Origin: Nocardia sp. NBC_00416
GTDB taxonomy: Bacteria > Actinomycetota > Actinomycetes > Mycobacteriales > Mycobacteriaceae
NCBI RefSeq assembly: GCF_036032445.1
Contig: NZ_CP107932.1
Coordinates: 188,501-252,500, forward strand
Reading direction: 5' to 3'
DNA: 64,000 nt
A model generated the notes under the pieces. It worked only from the letters and a program-made list of their open reading frames with translations. It searched no databases and had not been told where the DNA came from. Positions 41,638-48,745 of this stretch are shown one piece after another (position 1 is the stretch's first letter; the number at the start of each line of letters is the position of its first letter). Both the position numbers and the translations under genes were made by a program.

Positions 41638-41755
41638 GGCGTCGTTCTCGGCAATTCGCTGGCGCTCGGGTGTGGTGGCCGGCCGGGCGGACACACCTTC
41701 AGGTCGACGGCCGGCCGAACGGCGTAGTGCCCGCGCCGAATACCGTGCAGGAGAG

Positions 41756-42892
41756 TCAGCTCCGGCTGTCGTCCTGCGCCCGGGCGAGAGACAGAATGGT
41801 CTCGGCGCCCTGCTCGGCCTCCGTGGCGCTGTTCCGGCCGAAGCCGCACGCGGCGGCCACACCGTAGGCGGCGGCGCCGCTGGCCTTTTCGAAAAGGGTG
41901 AGCGCCGCCGCGCTCGCCGCAGGTTCTCCGGTGGAGGCCACGCCCGCGATCACTCGCCATTCGGGTCCGAGCTTGCGCAACGGCGCGTAGAACTCCGGGT
42001 CGACCGGTGCGGGATGGGCGCCGTACGCGCACGGGATATGGACCAGAGGTACGGGCACGCCGCGCTGTACGAGGCGGCGGCCGGTCTGGTCCAGCAGAGC
42101 GACGGCCGGCGCCAGATTCCGCGGGCTGAGCAGGCTCTTGTGCTGATAATCGCCGTAGCACAAATGCACGATCGTCTCGGTGTCGATGCCGTGATCGCGG
42201 TCGACTTCGTGCACCTTCTCCAGGAACCCGGCCAGTTGTCCGGCGACCACCGGCGCCAGCGCCCACAACGCCCCGAGTTGCTGGGCCTTGACCATGCTCA
42301 GCAGTGAAATCGGTGATTCCACCTGCCATACGATCAGGTCGCCGTGCCGGCGGCGCACTTCGCGCATCTCCTCCAGCGCGGCCTCCGTGAACGCCGGCAG
42401 CTGTCGCAATGCCGCGAGCACCAGATTCGACCGTCGGACCGCGAGGCCGACCGGAAGTCCCCCGGCCACCGCACCGCCCGCGAAGACGAACATCGCGAGA
42501 TCCAGGGGATGGGGCTGACTGAGCTGGAGCTTCGCCTCCGCCAATTCCGGCCGGTCCCGCCGCAACGATTCGAAGGCCGTCACCACCTCGCTGATCCGGT
42601 CGATCCGATCCATCGAGATATCGCTCGCCTCGAGCCTCCGGCCGGCCCGCACCCCGTAGGTGGGAAAGTCGGCGTAGCCGGCGAAAGCGCCGGGGCGCAG
42701 CACTTCGAGGGCGTCGGTACGGCTGCCGAGCTCCCGGAGGTAGGCGACGATCCAGTCGGGGTCGAGATCGCACGGCAACGCGGTGACGGGATGGCCCGCG
42801 GTGTGTGTGGCGAACCAATCCAGGACGGCCCGGTCGCCTCCTGTCATCAGTTCTGGGGGGAGGCTACCTACAAAATGCGCGTACCTGGTCAT
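41756..42892 (-). CDS. MetE-like (UROD/MetE barrel) protein with zinc-site residues, 378 aa
   Basis: Single-barrel relative of cobalamin-independent methionine synthase. IVHLCYGDYQHKS carries His243 and Cys245, and VAAACGFGRN carries Cys349, the positions of the His/Cys/Cys zinc ligands that activate the thiol in MetE. The N-terminal MetE half is absent, as in core-MetE proteins, which take methyl groups from a cobalamin protein rather than folate. Role here may be thiol methyl transfer to a metabolite or homocysteine. First gene of the leftward halogenase locus. AAGAG lies before ATG 42892; a leader hairpin is at 42924. Confidence 0.75.
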   Translation of the reverse strand: MTRYAHFVGSLPPELMTGGDRAVLDWFATHTAGHPVTALPCDLDPDWIVAYLRELGSRTDALEVLRPGAFAGYADFPTYGVRAGRRLEASDISMDRIDRISEVVTAFESLRRDRPELAEAKLQLSQPHPLDLAMFVFAGGAVAGGLPVGLAVRRSNLVLAALRQLPAFTEAALEEMREVRRRHGDLIVWQVESPISLLSMVKAQQLGALWALAPVVAGQLAGFLEKVHEVDRDHGIDTETIVHLCYGDYQHKSLLSPRNLAPAVALLDQTGRRLVQRGVPVPLVHIPCAYGAHPAPVDPEFYAPLRKLGPEWRVIAGVASTGEPAASAAALTLFEKASGAAAYGVAAACGFGRNSATEAEQGAETILSLARAQDDSRS

Positions 42893-43293
42893 GCATCACT
42901 CTTCTGTCGCCCGGCTGGATGACGACCGGCTCAGCGCCGGTCACCCGACGGGAGCCTACACACGGTGGTCTGAAAATGATGCGGCACAACTTGTTTCACT
43001 CCCGCTGGGTGAGAGCATGCTGCTCGCGCCGTCGATGTGCGCGATCTCCGGACGGGGTGCACGGATCGGGCCGATCTGTTCCCGACGGAGCCCGCCGGGT
43101 GCGCCGCGGTGCGGGATCCTTCCCGGGTACGTCGGCTCGAATAAGGCTGATCGGCGGCCCGATCCGCTGGCGGAACGCGAGCACCGGGCGAGGCGTGCCT
43201 CCCCAGGAATGGGTACGGGCCCGGTGGGAAAAGTCCCGCCCGATACGGATACTCGGTGTCGGCCGCCCGACGCTGCCGCCTCGAGGGGGATCG
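42893..43293. other. Divergent intergenic region with leader hairpin
   Basis: 401 bp between the MetE-like gene (leftward) and the hypothetical gene at 43294 (rightward). Besides the hairpin at 42924, there is TCAC-N8-GGTGA (42997-43014). I compared it by eye with SAM, SAH and cobalamin riboswitch cores and saw no convincing match. No gene seen. Confidence 0.4.
42924..42942 (-). promoter_or_regulatory. Leader hairpin before the MetE-like gene
   Basis: Perfect 7-bp stem GACCGGC/GCCGGTC with a 5-nt loop, 31 bp upstream of the start codon. Close enough to affect translation or act as an attenuator; that role is a guess. Confidence 0.35.
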
Positions 43294-43926
43294 GTGAGTT
43301 CCGAATACGGCACCCGTGAAGTGGTGGATCTGATCGTCGAACTCGGCCTCGTCGATTCGGCGGTGGCGGCGGAGTCGCTGGCTCCCTATGAACTCGACCA
43401 GCCCCTGAGCTACTTCGGTCGTACCGTCCCGCGTGCCGTCTGTGGTCTGCTCGGTGAGCTGGGGATTCGATACACCCTGGACTACAAGACGTTTCGCGGA
43501 ATCGAGGACGCCGACGACGAAGAGCGCTCGGCCTGGTATCGCGACGAGCTGGAGGCCATCGCCGCCTGTGCCCGGGGTGCGGTGACGATCACCGAGGTGC
43601 GGCTGGTCGAGGGCGACGAGGACGAATGGGACCTCCGATTCGACTGGAACGGTGACACCCACGTGTGGTCGGTCTGCCCCGGCGACGCGGAGGAGGCGCT
43701 GGAGGCCGCCCTGACCTTCGCCACCTATCTGCCCGGAATGACCGCCCACCCGGTCGGAGTCTTCTGTGCGGTGGATCCGCCGGACGAGGACTACAGCGGT
43801 GAAGCGGTGTTCGGTGATCCGGACGCGCTCAATGCATTGGGCGCTCGTTTCGGGCTCGAGTTCATCGGTCCCCGATTCCGGGCTCCCGAAGCGGGTAGCG
43901 AAACCGGTCCCTCGCCCGTCGGATAA
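43294..43926 (+). CDS. Hypothetical acidic protein, 210 aa
   Basis: I do not recognise it. Acidic cytosolic protein with stretches such as RGIEDADDEERSAWYRDE and EGDEDEWDLRFDWNG, a strand pair DTHVWSVCPGD and FCAVDPPDEDY, no signal peptide or membrane helix. Start GTG 43294 is supported by GAGGGGGA 3 nt upstream. Size and acidity recall immunity-type or SUKH-like proteins, but no signature is visible. Confidence 0.7.
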   Translation: MSSEYGTREVVDLIVELGLVDSAVAAESLAPYELDQPLSYFGRTVPRAVCGLLGELGIRYTLDYKTFRGIEDADDEERSAWYRDELEAIAACARGAVTITEVRLVEGDEDEWDLRFDWNGDTHVWSVCPGDAEEALEAALTFATYLPGMTAHPVGVFCAVDPPDEDYSGEAVFGDPDALNALGARFGLEFIGPRFRAPEAGSETGPSPVG

Positions 43927-44000
43927 CAGATCTGATCCCGTGCCGGGATTTCGTGCGAGACGCTCGAATTGCGCGCTGCCTTGTGCCAGGATCGGCCTCC

Positions 44001-44429
44001 ATGAATGCCTCGAGTCTGCTGCGGTGCGCGGTCGTGGCGACACTGCTCATGGTGTCGCCGAGTTGTAGCGCGGTCGCCGATTCTCCGGACGCGCCGGTGG
44101 AGCTCGGCGCCGAATTCACGCTGGCCGCCGGTGCCTCCGCGGATCTCGACCAGGACCGGATGACCGTCTTGTTCGCCGAAGTGCCGGAGGACAGCCGGTG
44201 CCCGGAGGGCACGGCATGCATGTGGGCGGGCGACGCGACGATAGTGGCCGAGGTGACCGTCGGGGCGCAGCGCTCCCGCCAGGAACTCCATAGCAACCGG
44301 AGATTCGCCACGGGCGCGACCGTCGGCGGCTACCGGATCGAACTGGTGGCCGTCCACCCGTCGCCGCCGGCGGGCGGCAGGGTTCCCGCGGCGGACTATC
44401 GAGTGGACCTGCTGGTGACCCGGGCGTGA
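44001..44429 (+). CDS. Small putative lipoprotein, 142 aa
   Basis: Signal sequence SSLLRCAVVATLLMVSPSC with a lipobox-like SPSC (Cys near 22). The mature part contains RCPEGTACMWAGDATIVAEV, a motif pattern frequent in small secreted proteins of unknown function in many bacteria, followed by two predicted strands ending YRVDLLVTR. ATG 44001 lies after GGCCTCC without a strong ribosome site. Surface exposed; function unknown. Confidence 0.72.
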   Translation: MNASSLLRCAVVATLLMVSPSCSAVADSPDAPVELGAEFTLAAGASADLDQDRMTVLFAEVPEDSRCPEGTACMWAGDATIVAEVTVGAQRSRQELHSNRRFATGATVGGYRIELVAVHPSPPAGGRVPAADYRVDLLVTRA

Positions 44430-44456
44430 CCGGGTGACGACGAGCCCGTTTGTCCG

Positions 44457-44488
44457 CGCCGCCCGCGACGTCGCCCCGCCGGGCGGCG
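44457..44488. terminator. Bidirectional terminator, 9-bp stem
   Basis: CGCCGCCCG (44457-44465) and CGGGCGGCG (44480-44488) between the convergent lipoprotein and serine-hydrolase genes. Confidence 0.6.
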
Positions 44489-44495
44489 GCATGCC

Positions 44496-45392
44496 TCACT
44501 CGGCGGGCAGCGCCCGGCGCAGTTCGGTGACCGCTATCCGGGCGGCTTCGGCGATCGCGGCGTCCACGGCGGGCAAGGTGGGGTCGGCGCGGGCGGCCCG
44601 GGTGAAAACCGCTACCGCGACCGGATACTCGTCCGGAAACTCGACGACGGCGACCTCGTTGCGGATGATGCCGATGGTGCCGGTCTTCCCGGCCACCCGC
44701 ACGCCGCGGTGCGGGAACCCGGCGGCGATCCGGTGCGGCCACACCTGGCGGCGCATGACCGCGCGAGCGAAATCCGTCTGCTCACCCGACACCACCAGGC
44801 CGCACCAGAGTGCGGACAGCAGCCGCGTCATCTCCTCCGGTGTCGTCGCACTCGTATACGCGGGATCGTAGGCGGAGACGGTCCACGCCTCGTCGTTGTC
44901 GGCCAGCGCGGCGAACGCCTCGGCCGTATCGTGAGTGTCGGTGTCCTGCACCAGGCTGCGCTGGATATCGGCGGTGCCGCCGACCAGCCGGGTTTGCTCG
45001 AGCCCCAACGATGCCAGAAGTTCGTGCACTGCGGCGAGCCCGATCTCGCCCAGCAGCAGATCCGCGGTCGCGTTATCGGAGACCGTCATCATCGAGGTCG
45101 CGAGATCACGGCGGCTCATGGTGACCGGGTCGTGCAGCGCCGAGATCCCGGTCGGCCCGGGCGTGCAGTCGGCCGGAGTGAGAGTGAGCCGGGCGAGCGG
45201 GTCGAGGCGGCCGTCGTCCACGGCCCGGCAGTACGCGAGGAGCAGCGGCAGCTTGTACACCGATGCCGTGACCACCCGCTCGGTCCCGCCGATCGACACC
45301 TGCTCGGTGCTGTCGTCGCAGCGCCGGGCGTGCAGCCGGCCGGTGCAGCCGGCGTCGGCGAATACCGCGCGAATCCGGTCGGCGGCGGTCAT
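44496..45392 (-). CDS. Class A beta-lactamase-like serine hydrolase without signal peptide, 298 aa
   Basis: Carries all three core motifs: SVYK (SxxK, Ser about residue 45), VSDNAT (SDN) and AGKTGT (KTG). The omega-loop region (RLVGGTADIQRS) lacks the Glu of RxxxE that deacylates penicilloyl enzymes, so it may be a carboxypeptidase- or esterase-like relative. No export signal, so it is probably cytoplasmic. ATG 45392 overlaps the LysR stop as ATGA: strong translational coupling. Cys are present at several places, unusual for exported lactamases. Confidence 0.82.
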   Translation of the reverse strand: MTAADRIRAVFADAGCTGRLHARRCDDSTEQVSIGGTERVVTASVYKLPLLLAYCRAVDDGRLDPLARLTLTPADCTPGPTGISALHDPVTMSRRDLATSMMTVSDNATADLLLGEIGLAAVHELLASLGLEQTRLVGGTADIQRSLVQDTDTHDTAEAFAALADNDEAWTVSAYDPAYTSATTPEEMTRLLSALWCGLVVSGEQTDFARAVMRRQVWPHRIAAGFPHRGVRVAGKTGTIGIIRNEVAVVEFPDEYPVAVAVFTRAARADPTLPAVDAAIAEAARIAVTELRRALPAE

Positions 45393-46264
45393 TGCAGGCG
45401 TTCCCGGTAGAGAACCCCGTCCAGGGCGTTCGCCTGGTCCTCGGCGCCGGCTCGGTGGATCACCCGGCAGCGCAACGCCACTGCTTGCGGAGCCATGCGC
45501 AACCAGGCGACGCCCGGGATATCGGACGGCGGGGTGGTGGTCAGCCCGAAGCTGGTCCCGGCGGCGACCGCGGCCAGCACCGCGCGGTCGTCGTGGACGG
45601 TGACCGTCGGCGCGTCGAGGCCGCGTTCGCGCAACAGATCCCGGACCGTATCGGAGGCCGGGGGATTCGCGGCGCGCGGGTACGCGGCGTAGGTGAGGTC
45701 GGTCAGCATCGGGAACACGGGGCGTTCGGTGGCGGCGCTGCGATGATCGGCCGGGACGACGACCCAGCGGGGCAGTTTCACCACCGGCCGGGCCTCCACG
45801 CCGTCCACCAGCGCCGGATGCTCGATGACCGCCAGATCGCACAGCCCGGACCGGACCGCCGCCACCAGATCCACCGTCGTGCCCATATCGGTGGATACGG
45901 CCTCGCCGGAGGTGTTTCCGGTACGCAGGACGGTGACACACGCGGTGACGATCCGGTCGGGGAGGGCGGAGGTGGCGCCCCAGTGCACCGTGCCGCGGGT
46001 GCGGGCGATCCGCTGCGCTTCGGCCAGCAGTCGCTCCGCGTCGTCGACCAGTAGCCGGGCCCGGGGCAGCAGCTGCCGGCCGGCCGCCGTGAGCACCGCG
46101 CCCTGCCGGGTGCGGTGGAGCAGTTCGACGCCGAGCCGGTCCTCCAGTCGCCGCAGGCCCTGGGACAGCGGCGGCTGGGTCATATCCAGGATGGTGGCGG
46201 CCCGCCCGAAATGGCCTTCGTCGGCGATGGCGACGAAGTAGCCGAGATGGCGGATCAGGTCCAT
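45389..46264 (-). CDS. LysR-family transcriptional regulator, 291 aa
   Basis: N-terminal winged HTH (YFVAIADEGHFGRAATILDMTQPPLSQ, split here by family knowledge at about residues 10-35), then the two-lobed ligand domain. It is divergent from the lactamase-like lipoprotein at 46428 and coupled to the cytoplasmic serine hydrolase, the layout of AmpR-type control. The operator ATATC-N10-GATAT is at 46356. It probably controls both lactamase-fold genes. Confidence 0.9.
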   Translation of the reverse strand: MDLIRHLGYFVAIADEGHFGRAATILDMTQPPLSQGLRRLEDRLGVELLHRTRQGAVLTAAGRQLLPRARLLVDDAERLLAEAQRIARTRGTVHWGATSALPDRIVTACVTVLRTGNTSGEAVSTDMGTTVDLVAAVRSGLCDLAVIEHPALVDGVEARPVVKLPRWVVVPADHRSAATERPVFPMLTDLTYAAYPRAANPPASDTVRDLLRERGLDAPTVTVHDDRAVLAAVAAGTSFGLTTTPPSDIPGVAWLRMAPQAVALRCRVIHRAGAEDQANALDGVLYRERLQ

Positions 46265-46355
46265 AGCGATATTGAACCAGCCGCGTGCGACACCCCCGCC
46301 GAACAGCGGAATTATGGGCCGATCCGAGCAGCTAAACACACGCTCAACTGCAGTT

Positions 46356-46375
46356 ATATCGAATATGAATGATAT
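46356..46375. promoter_or_regulatory. LysR-type operator ATATC-N10-GATAT
   Basis: Interrupted palindrome with the T-N11-A layout of LysR sites, in the divergent region. It covers two in-frame ATGs (46365, 46374) of the lipoprotein reading frame, which argues that translation starts further downstream. Confidence 0.5.
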
Positions 46376-46427
46376 GCGGGAGTGTCGGATATTGGCGGCC
46401 GGTGGCGGGGCGGTGTCTGCTGCGGGG

Positions 46428-47375
46428 GTGAAACCGAACCGATCCGCGTATCGCGTCCCGTCGCGCCGGCGTGCACTGGCGATCGTTCTGGTAGCGGCCG
46501 CGTTGTCCGCCGCCGGCTGCGGGGGCGCGGACACCGGGGCGCCGGCCGGTCCCGTCGCGGGCACCACACCGGACACCACGGACCTGAGCAACACGCTGAT
46601 GGCGCTCGAGGCGAAGTACAACGTGCTGTTCGGGATCGCCGCCGTCGATACGCGGGGCGGGCGGACATTCGAATGGAACGCCGGTGAGCGATACGCGATG
46701 TGCTCGACCTTCACGGTGTACGCGGTCGCCGCCGTCCTGCGGCTCGCCGAACGCGGCGAGCTGGACCTGAACGACAAGGTGCCGATAACCCGGCAGGACA
46801 TCGTGGTGAATTCGCCGGTCACCAGCGATAACGTCGGCGAGGTCATGAGCTACTACGAGCTGAGCCGGGCGGCTCTGGTGCGCAGCGACAATACGGCGGG
46901 CAACCTGCTGTTGCGCCGGCTCGGCGGCCCCGGTGCCGTCACGGAATTCGCGCGATCGATCGGCGACGCGCAGACCCGGCTGGACCGCTGGGAACCCGAA
47001 CTCGACGAGGCGTTGCCCGCCGATCCACGCGACACCACCACCGCGGCGGCGTTCGCCGGCGGCTATCAGAAGTTGATCCTCGGAAATGCGCTGGCCGTCG
47101 ACTATCGGCGCATGCTGACGAGTTGGATGCGGTCGAGCGTCACCTCGCGGGAACGGATGCGCCGGGGTCTGCCGGTCGGGTGGGTGGCGGCGGACAAGAC
47201 CGGTAGCGGCGCCTACGGCACGGCCAACGACGCGGGCGTGGTGTGGAGCCCCACCGGAACGTCGATCGCGCTGGTGATCTTCAGCCGTTCGACCACGGGC
47301 TATCCGATGGCCGCGGGCGCCGACCCGGCCGTGGCCGACGCGGCGGCCGCGGTGCTCGGGACCATGTCGCAGTGA
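46428..47375 (+). CDS. Class A beta-lactamase-like lipoprotein with Lys of SxxK replaced by Thr, 315 aa
   Basis: Signal peptide with lipobox AAGC (Cys31 from GTG 46428). The fold and most motifs are intact: Ser93 in MCSTFTVYAV, SDN at 153-155, Glu189 in RWEPELDEA (the deacylating Glu), KTG at 257-259. The SxxK lysine, essential in class A enzymes, is Thr96. Such a protein may bind beta-lactams poorly or serve as a sensor or decoy. Start: GTG 46428 is preferred since the LysR-type site covers the upstream ATGs; no perfect ribosome site exists. Divergent from LysR. Confidence 0.83.
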   Translation: MKPNRSAYRVPSRRRALAIVLVAAALSAAGCGGADTGAPAGPVAGTTPDTTDLSNTLMALEAKYNVLFGIAAVDTRGGRTFEWNAGERYAMCSTFTVYAVAAVLRLAERGELDLNDKVPITRQDIVVNSPVTSDNVGEVMSYYELSRAALVRSDNTAGNLLLRRLGGPGAVTEFARSIGDAQTRLDRWEPELDEALPADPRDTTTAAAFAGGYQKLILGNALAVDYRRMLTSWMRSSVTSRERMRRGLPVGWVAADKTGSGAYGTANDAGVVWSPTGTSIALVIFSRSTTGYPMAAGADPAVADAAAAVLGTMSQ

Positions 47376-47436
47376 GCGCGCGATGATTCGGTGCTGTATT
47401 CGCGGACGCCGCCGGATCGTGGTAGATCAGTAGCCT

Positions 47437-47790
47437 ATGTTTCTCAGGTCCGATTTCGCCCTCGTGTCAGCGACTGCGTCCCGGGATCAGGTTGCCGACC
47501 TGATCCGATCGCTGGGTACGGGGAGATACTCGATCGCCATTCTCGGCAGTACGAACCAGGTGTACATCCAGACCGTGTACCTCCCGGACAACCGGGATTC
47601 CTATTCCCCGGGCGCCGCGGAGTTCGCTCTCGAATTCCGGGACGGCGACGCCGGCCGGCACTACGTGACACCCGACACGGACCGGGATACCGTGCTGAAT
47701 GCCTTTCTCGCCTATTTCGACCAGGACGATCGCTGGCGGACCACGCTCGACTGGGCGCTCGATACGCAGTACGAGAAACTTTCGGGCTGA
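47437..47790 (+). CDS. Hypothetical protein, 117 aa
   Basis: I do not recognise it. The sequence alternates short helices and strands (DQVADLIRSLGTGRYSIAIL, VYIQTVYLPDN, AEFALEFRDGD, TVLNAFLAYFDQDDRW), with no signal peptide. Immunity-type proteins have such a look, but I find no signature and no toxin gene adjacent. ATG 47437 has no strong ribosome site. Confidence 0.55.
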   Translation: MFLRSDFALVSATASRDQVADLIRSLGTGRYSIAILGSTNQVYIQTVYLPDNRDSYSPGAAEFALEFRDGDAGRHYVTPDTDRDTVLNAFLAYFDQDDRWRTTLDWALDTQYEKLSG

Positions 47791-47803
47791 CGATCCAGTG
47801 GTG

Positions 47804-48001
47804 TCACCCGTCCGTGGACGGTGACCGGTTCGCGAACCGCAGGACTACGCGTTCGGTGGCCGGCCGGGCAAGGCAGGCGAGTACCCGGCCGGATGCGATG
47901 TCGTGCTCGGTGACCGCCGACAGCGGGTCGGCATCCATCTCGACGTGTCCGTGCGATGAGGAAGTCGCCGCGACGGTGGCGCGCGCCGTCACCCGCACAC
48001 C
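47804..48001 (-). pseudogene. Remnant of a [2Fe-2S] ferredoxin domain (reductase C-terminus)
   Basis: Reads HGHVEMDADPLSAVTEHDIASGRVLACLARP then ATERVVLRF: the C-terminal part of plant-type ferredoxin domains found at the end of oxygenase reductases, with the fourth ligand Cys present. The C-x4-C-x2-C loop upstream is lost (ARATVAATSSS stands in its place) and no reductase part remains. A decayed fragment. Confidence 0.5.
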
Positions 48002-48020
48002 GGGGTAACGAGCCCCGGGT

Positions 48021-48665
48021 CTACTCGGGTTCGACGAGCAAACCGACCGACGCGGCGAAGGCCGGTGCGAGATCGAGCAATTGATCCGGGGTGACGATCG
48101 CGCCACGCAGCGCGCCGACCCCGTCGGCGACCCGCAGCGCCTCCGCGCCCCGGAAGTCCACCTTCGTCAATCGTGCGTCCCGGACCACGAGCGCCGAGAT
48201 CTCCGAGCCGGGAAAGTCGACCTCGTTCAGTTTCGCGCCTCCGAGATCGACGTGCCGGAGCACACAATCCACGAACCGGACCTTGGTCAGGACCGCGCCC
48301 CGGAAGTTGACCGAATCGAGTTTGCAGTTGTGGAACACCACCCGGCGCAACTCCGCTCGGCTCGCCTCGACGCCCGACCAGGCGCCCTCGACGATCTCGG
48401 CGTCCAGCCAGGCCGCGTCGGACATCTCGGTACCGGTGATCCGGACCCCGTGCAGCCAGACCTCGCTGAACCGCGCGCCGCGTAACGAGCCGCCGTCCCA
48501 CCGCACCGACTGGAAGGCGCATTGGTCGAACACGGTGTGGCGAGCGTCCGGGTCGGTCAGATCCACGTCGTCGAATCGGACGCAGTCGTACTCTCCCTCG
48601 ACGTCCACCGCACCGGCCGGTTCCAGCAGGTTCGCGAACGGCAGGTCGGTCAGTTCCCGCGGCAT
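48021..48665 (-). CDS. Pentapeptide-repeat protein, 214 aa
   Basis: From about residue 30 the sequence shows five-residue periodicity with central L/F and flanking A/D/N (for example SLRGARFSEVWLHGVRI, NFRGAVLTKVRFVDC, DLGGAKLNEVDF), building a right-handed quadrilateral helix. Some relatives of this family mimic DNA and protect gyrase (Qnr, MfpA); others have no known role. ATG 48665 with GAGGGTGCC upstream is chosen over 48686. It lies alone between a pseudogene and the monooxygenase operon. Confidence 0.85.
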   Translation of the reverse strand: MPRELTDLPFANLLEPAGAVDVEGEYDCVRFDDVDLTDPDARHTVFDQCAFQSVRWDGGSLRGARFSEVWLHGVRITGTEMSDAAWLDAEIVEGAWSGVEASRAELRRVVFHNCKLDSVNFRGAVLTKVRFVDCVLRHVDLGGAKLNEVDFPGSEISALVVRDARLTKVDFRGAEALRVADGVGALRGAIVTPDQLLDLAPAFAASVGLLVEPE

Positions 48666-48745
48666 GGCACCCTCACGAGCTCGCAATCGGCATTCGGCGC
48701 GTTTCCGCCCGCGACGCTACACCGCTGGGCGCCCGCGCCCGCGAC

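Larger units (their letters stand above)
41264..41755. other. Long intergenic region upstream of the halogenase
   Basis: 492 bp between the halogenase start and the MetE-like stop. It contains GTGCA-CTA-TGCAC (41418) and a terminator-like hairpin (41616-41637). A 67-codon rightward frame at 41524-41727 (ending ...RSTAGRTA) has no ribosome site or codon support and is not called. Confidence 0.45.

Noticed and set aside
41524..41727. 67-codon rightward frame near the halogenase, considered as a precursor peptide
   Set aside because: No ribosome site, no leader/core pattern and no maturation enzyme nearby.
42893..43293. SAM, SAH or cobalamin riboswitch upstream of the MetE-like gene
   Set aside because: Only one simple hairpin is visible; none of the conserved riboswitch core sequences that I know is present.
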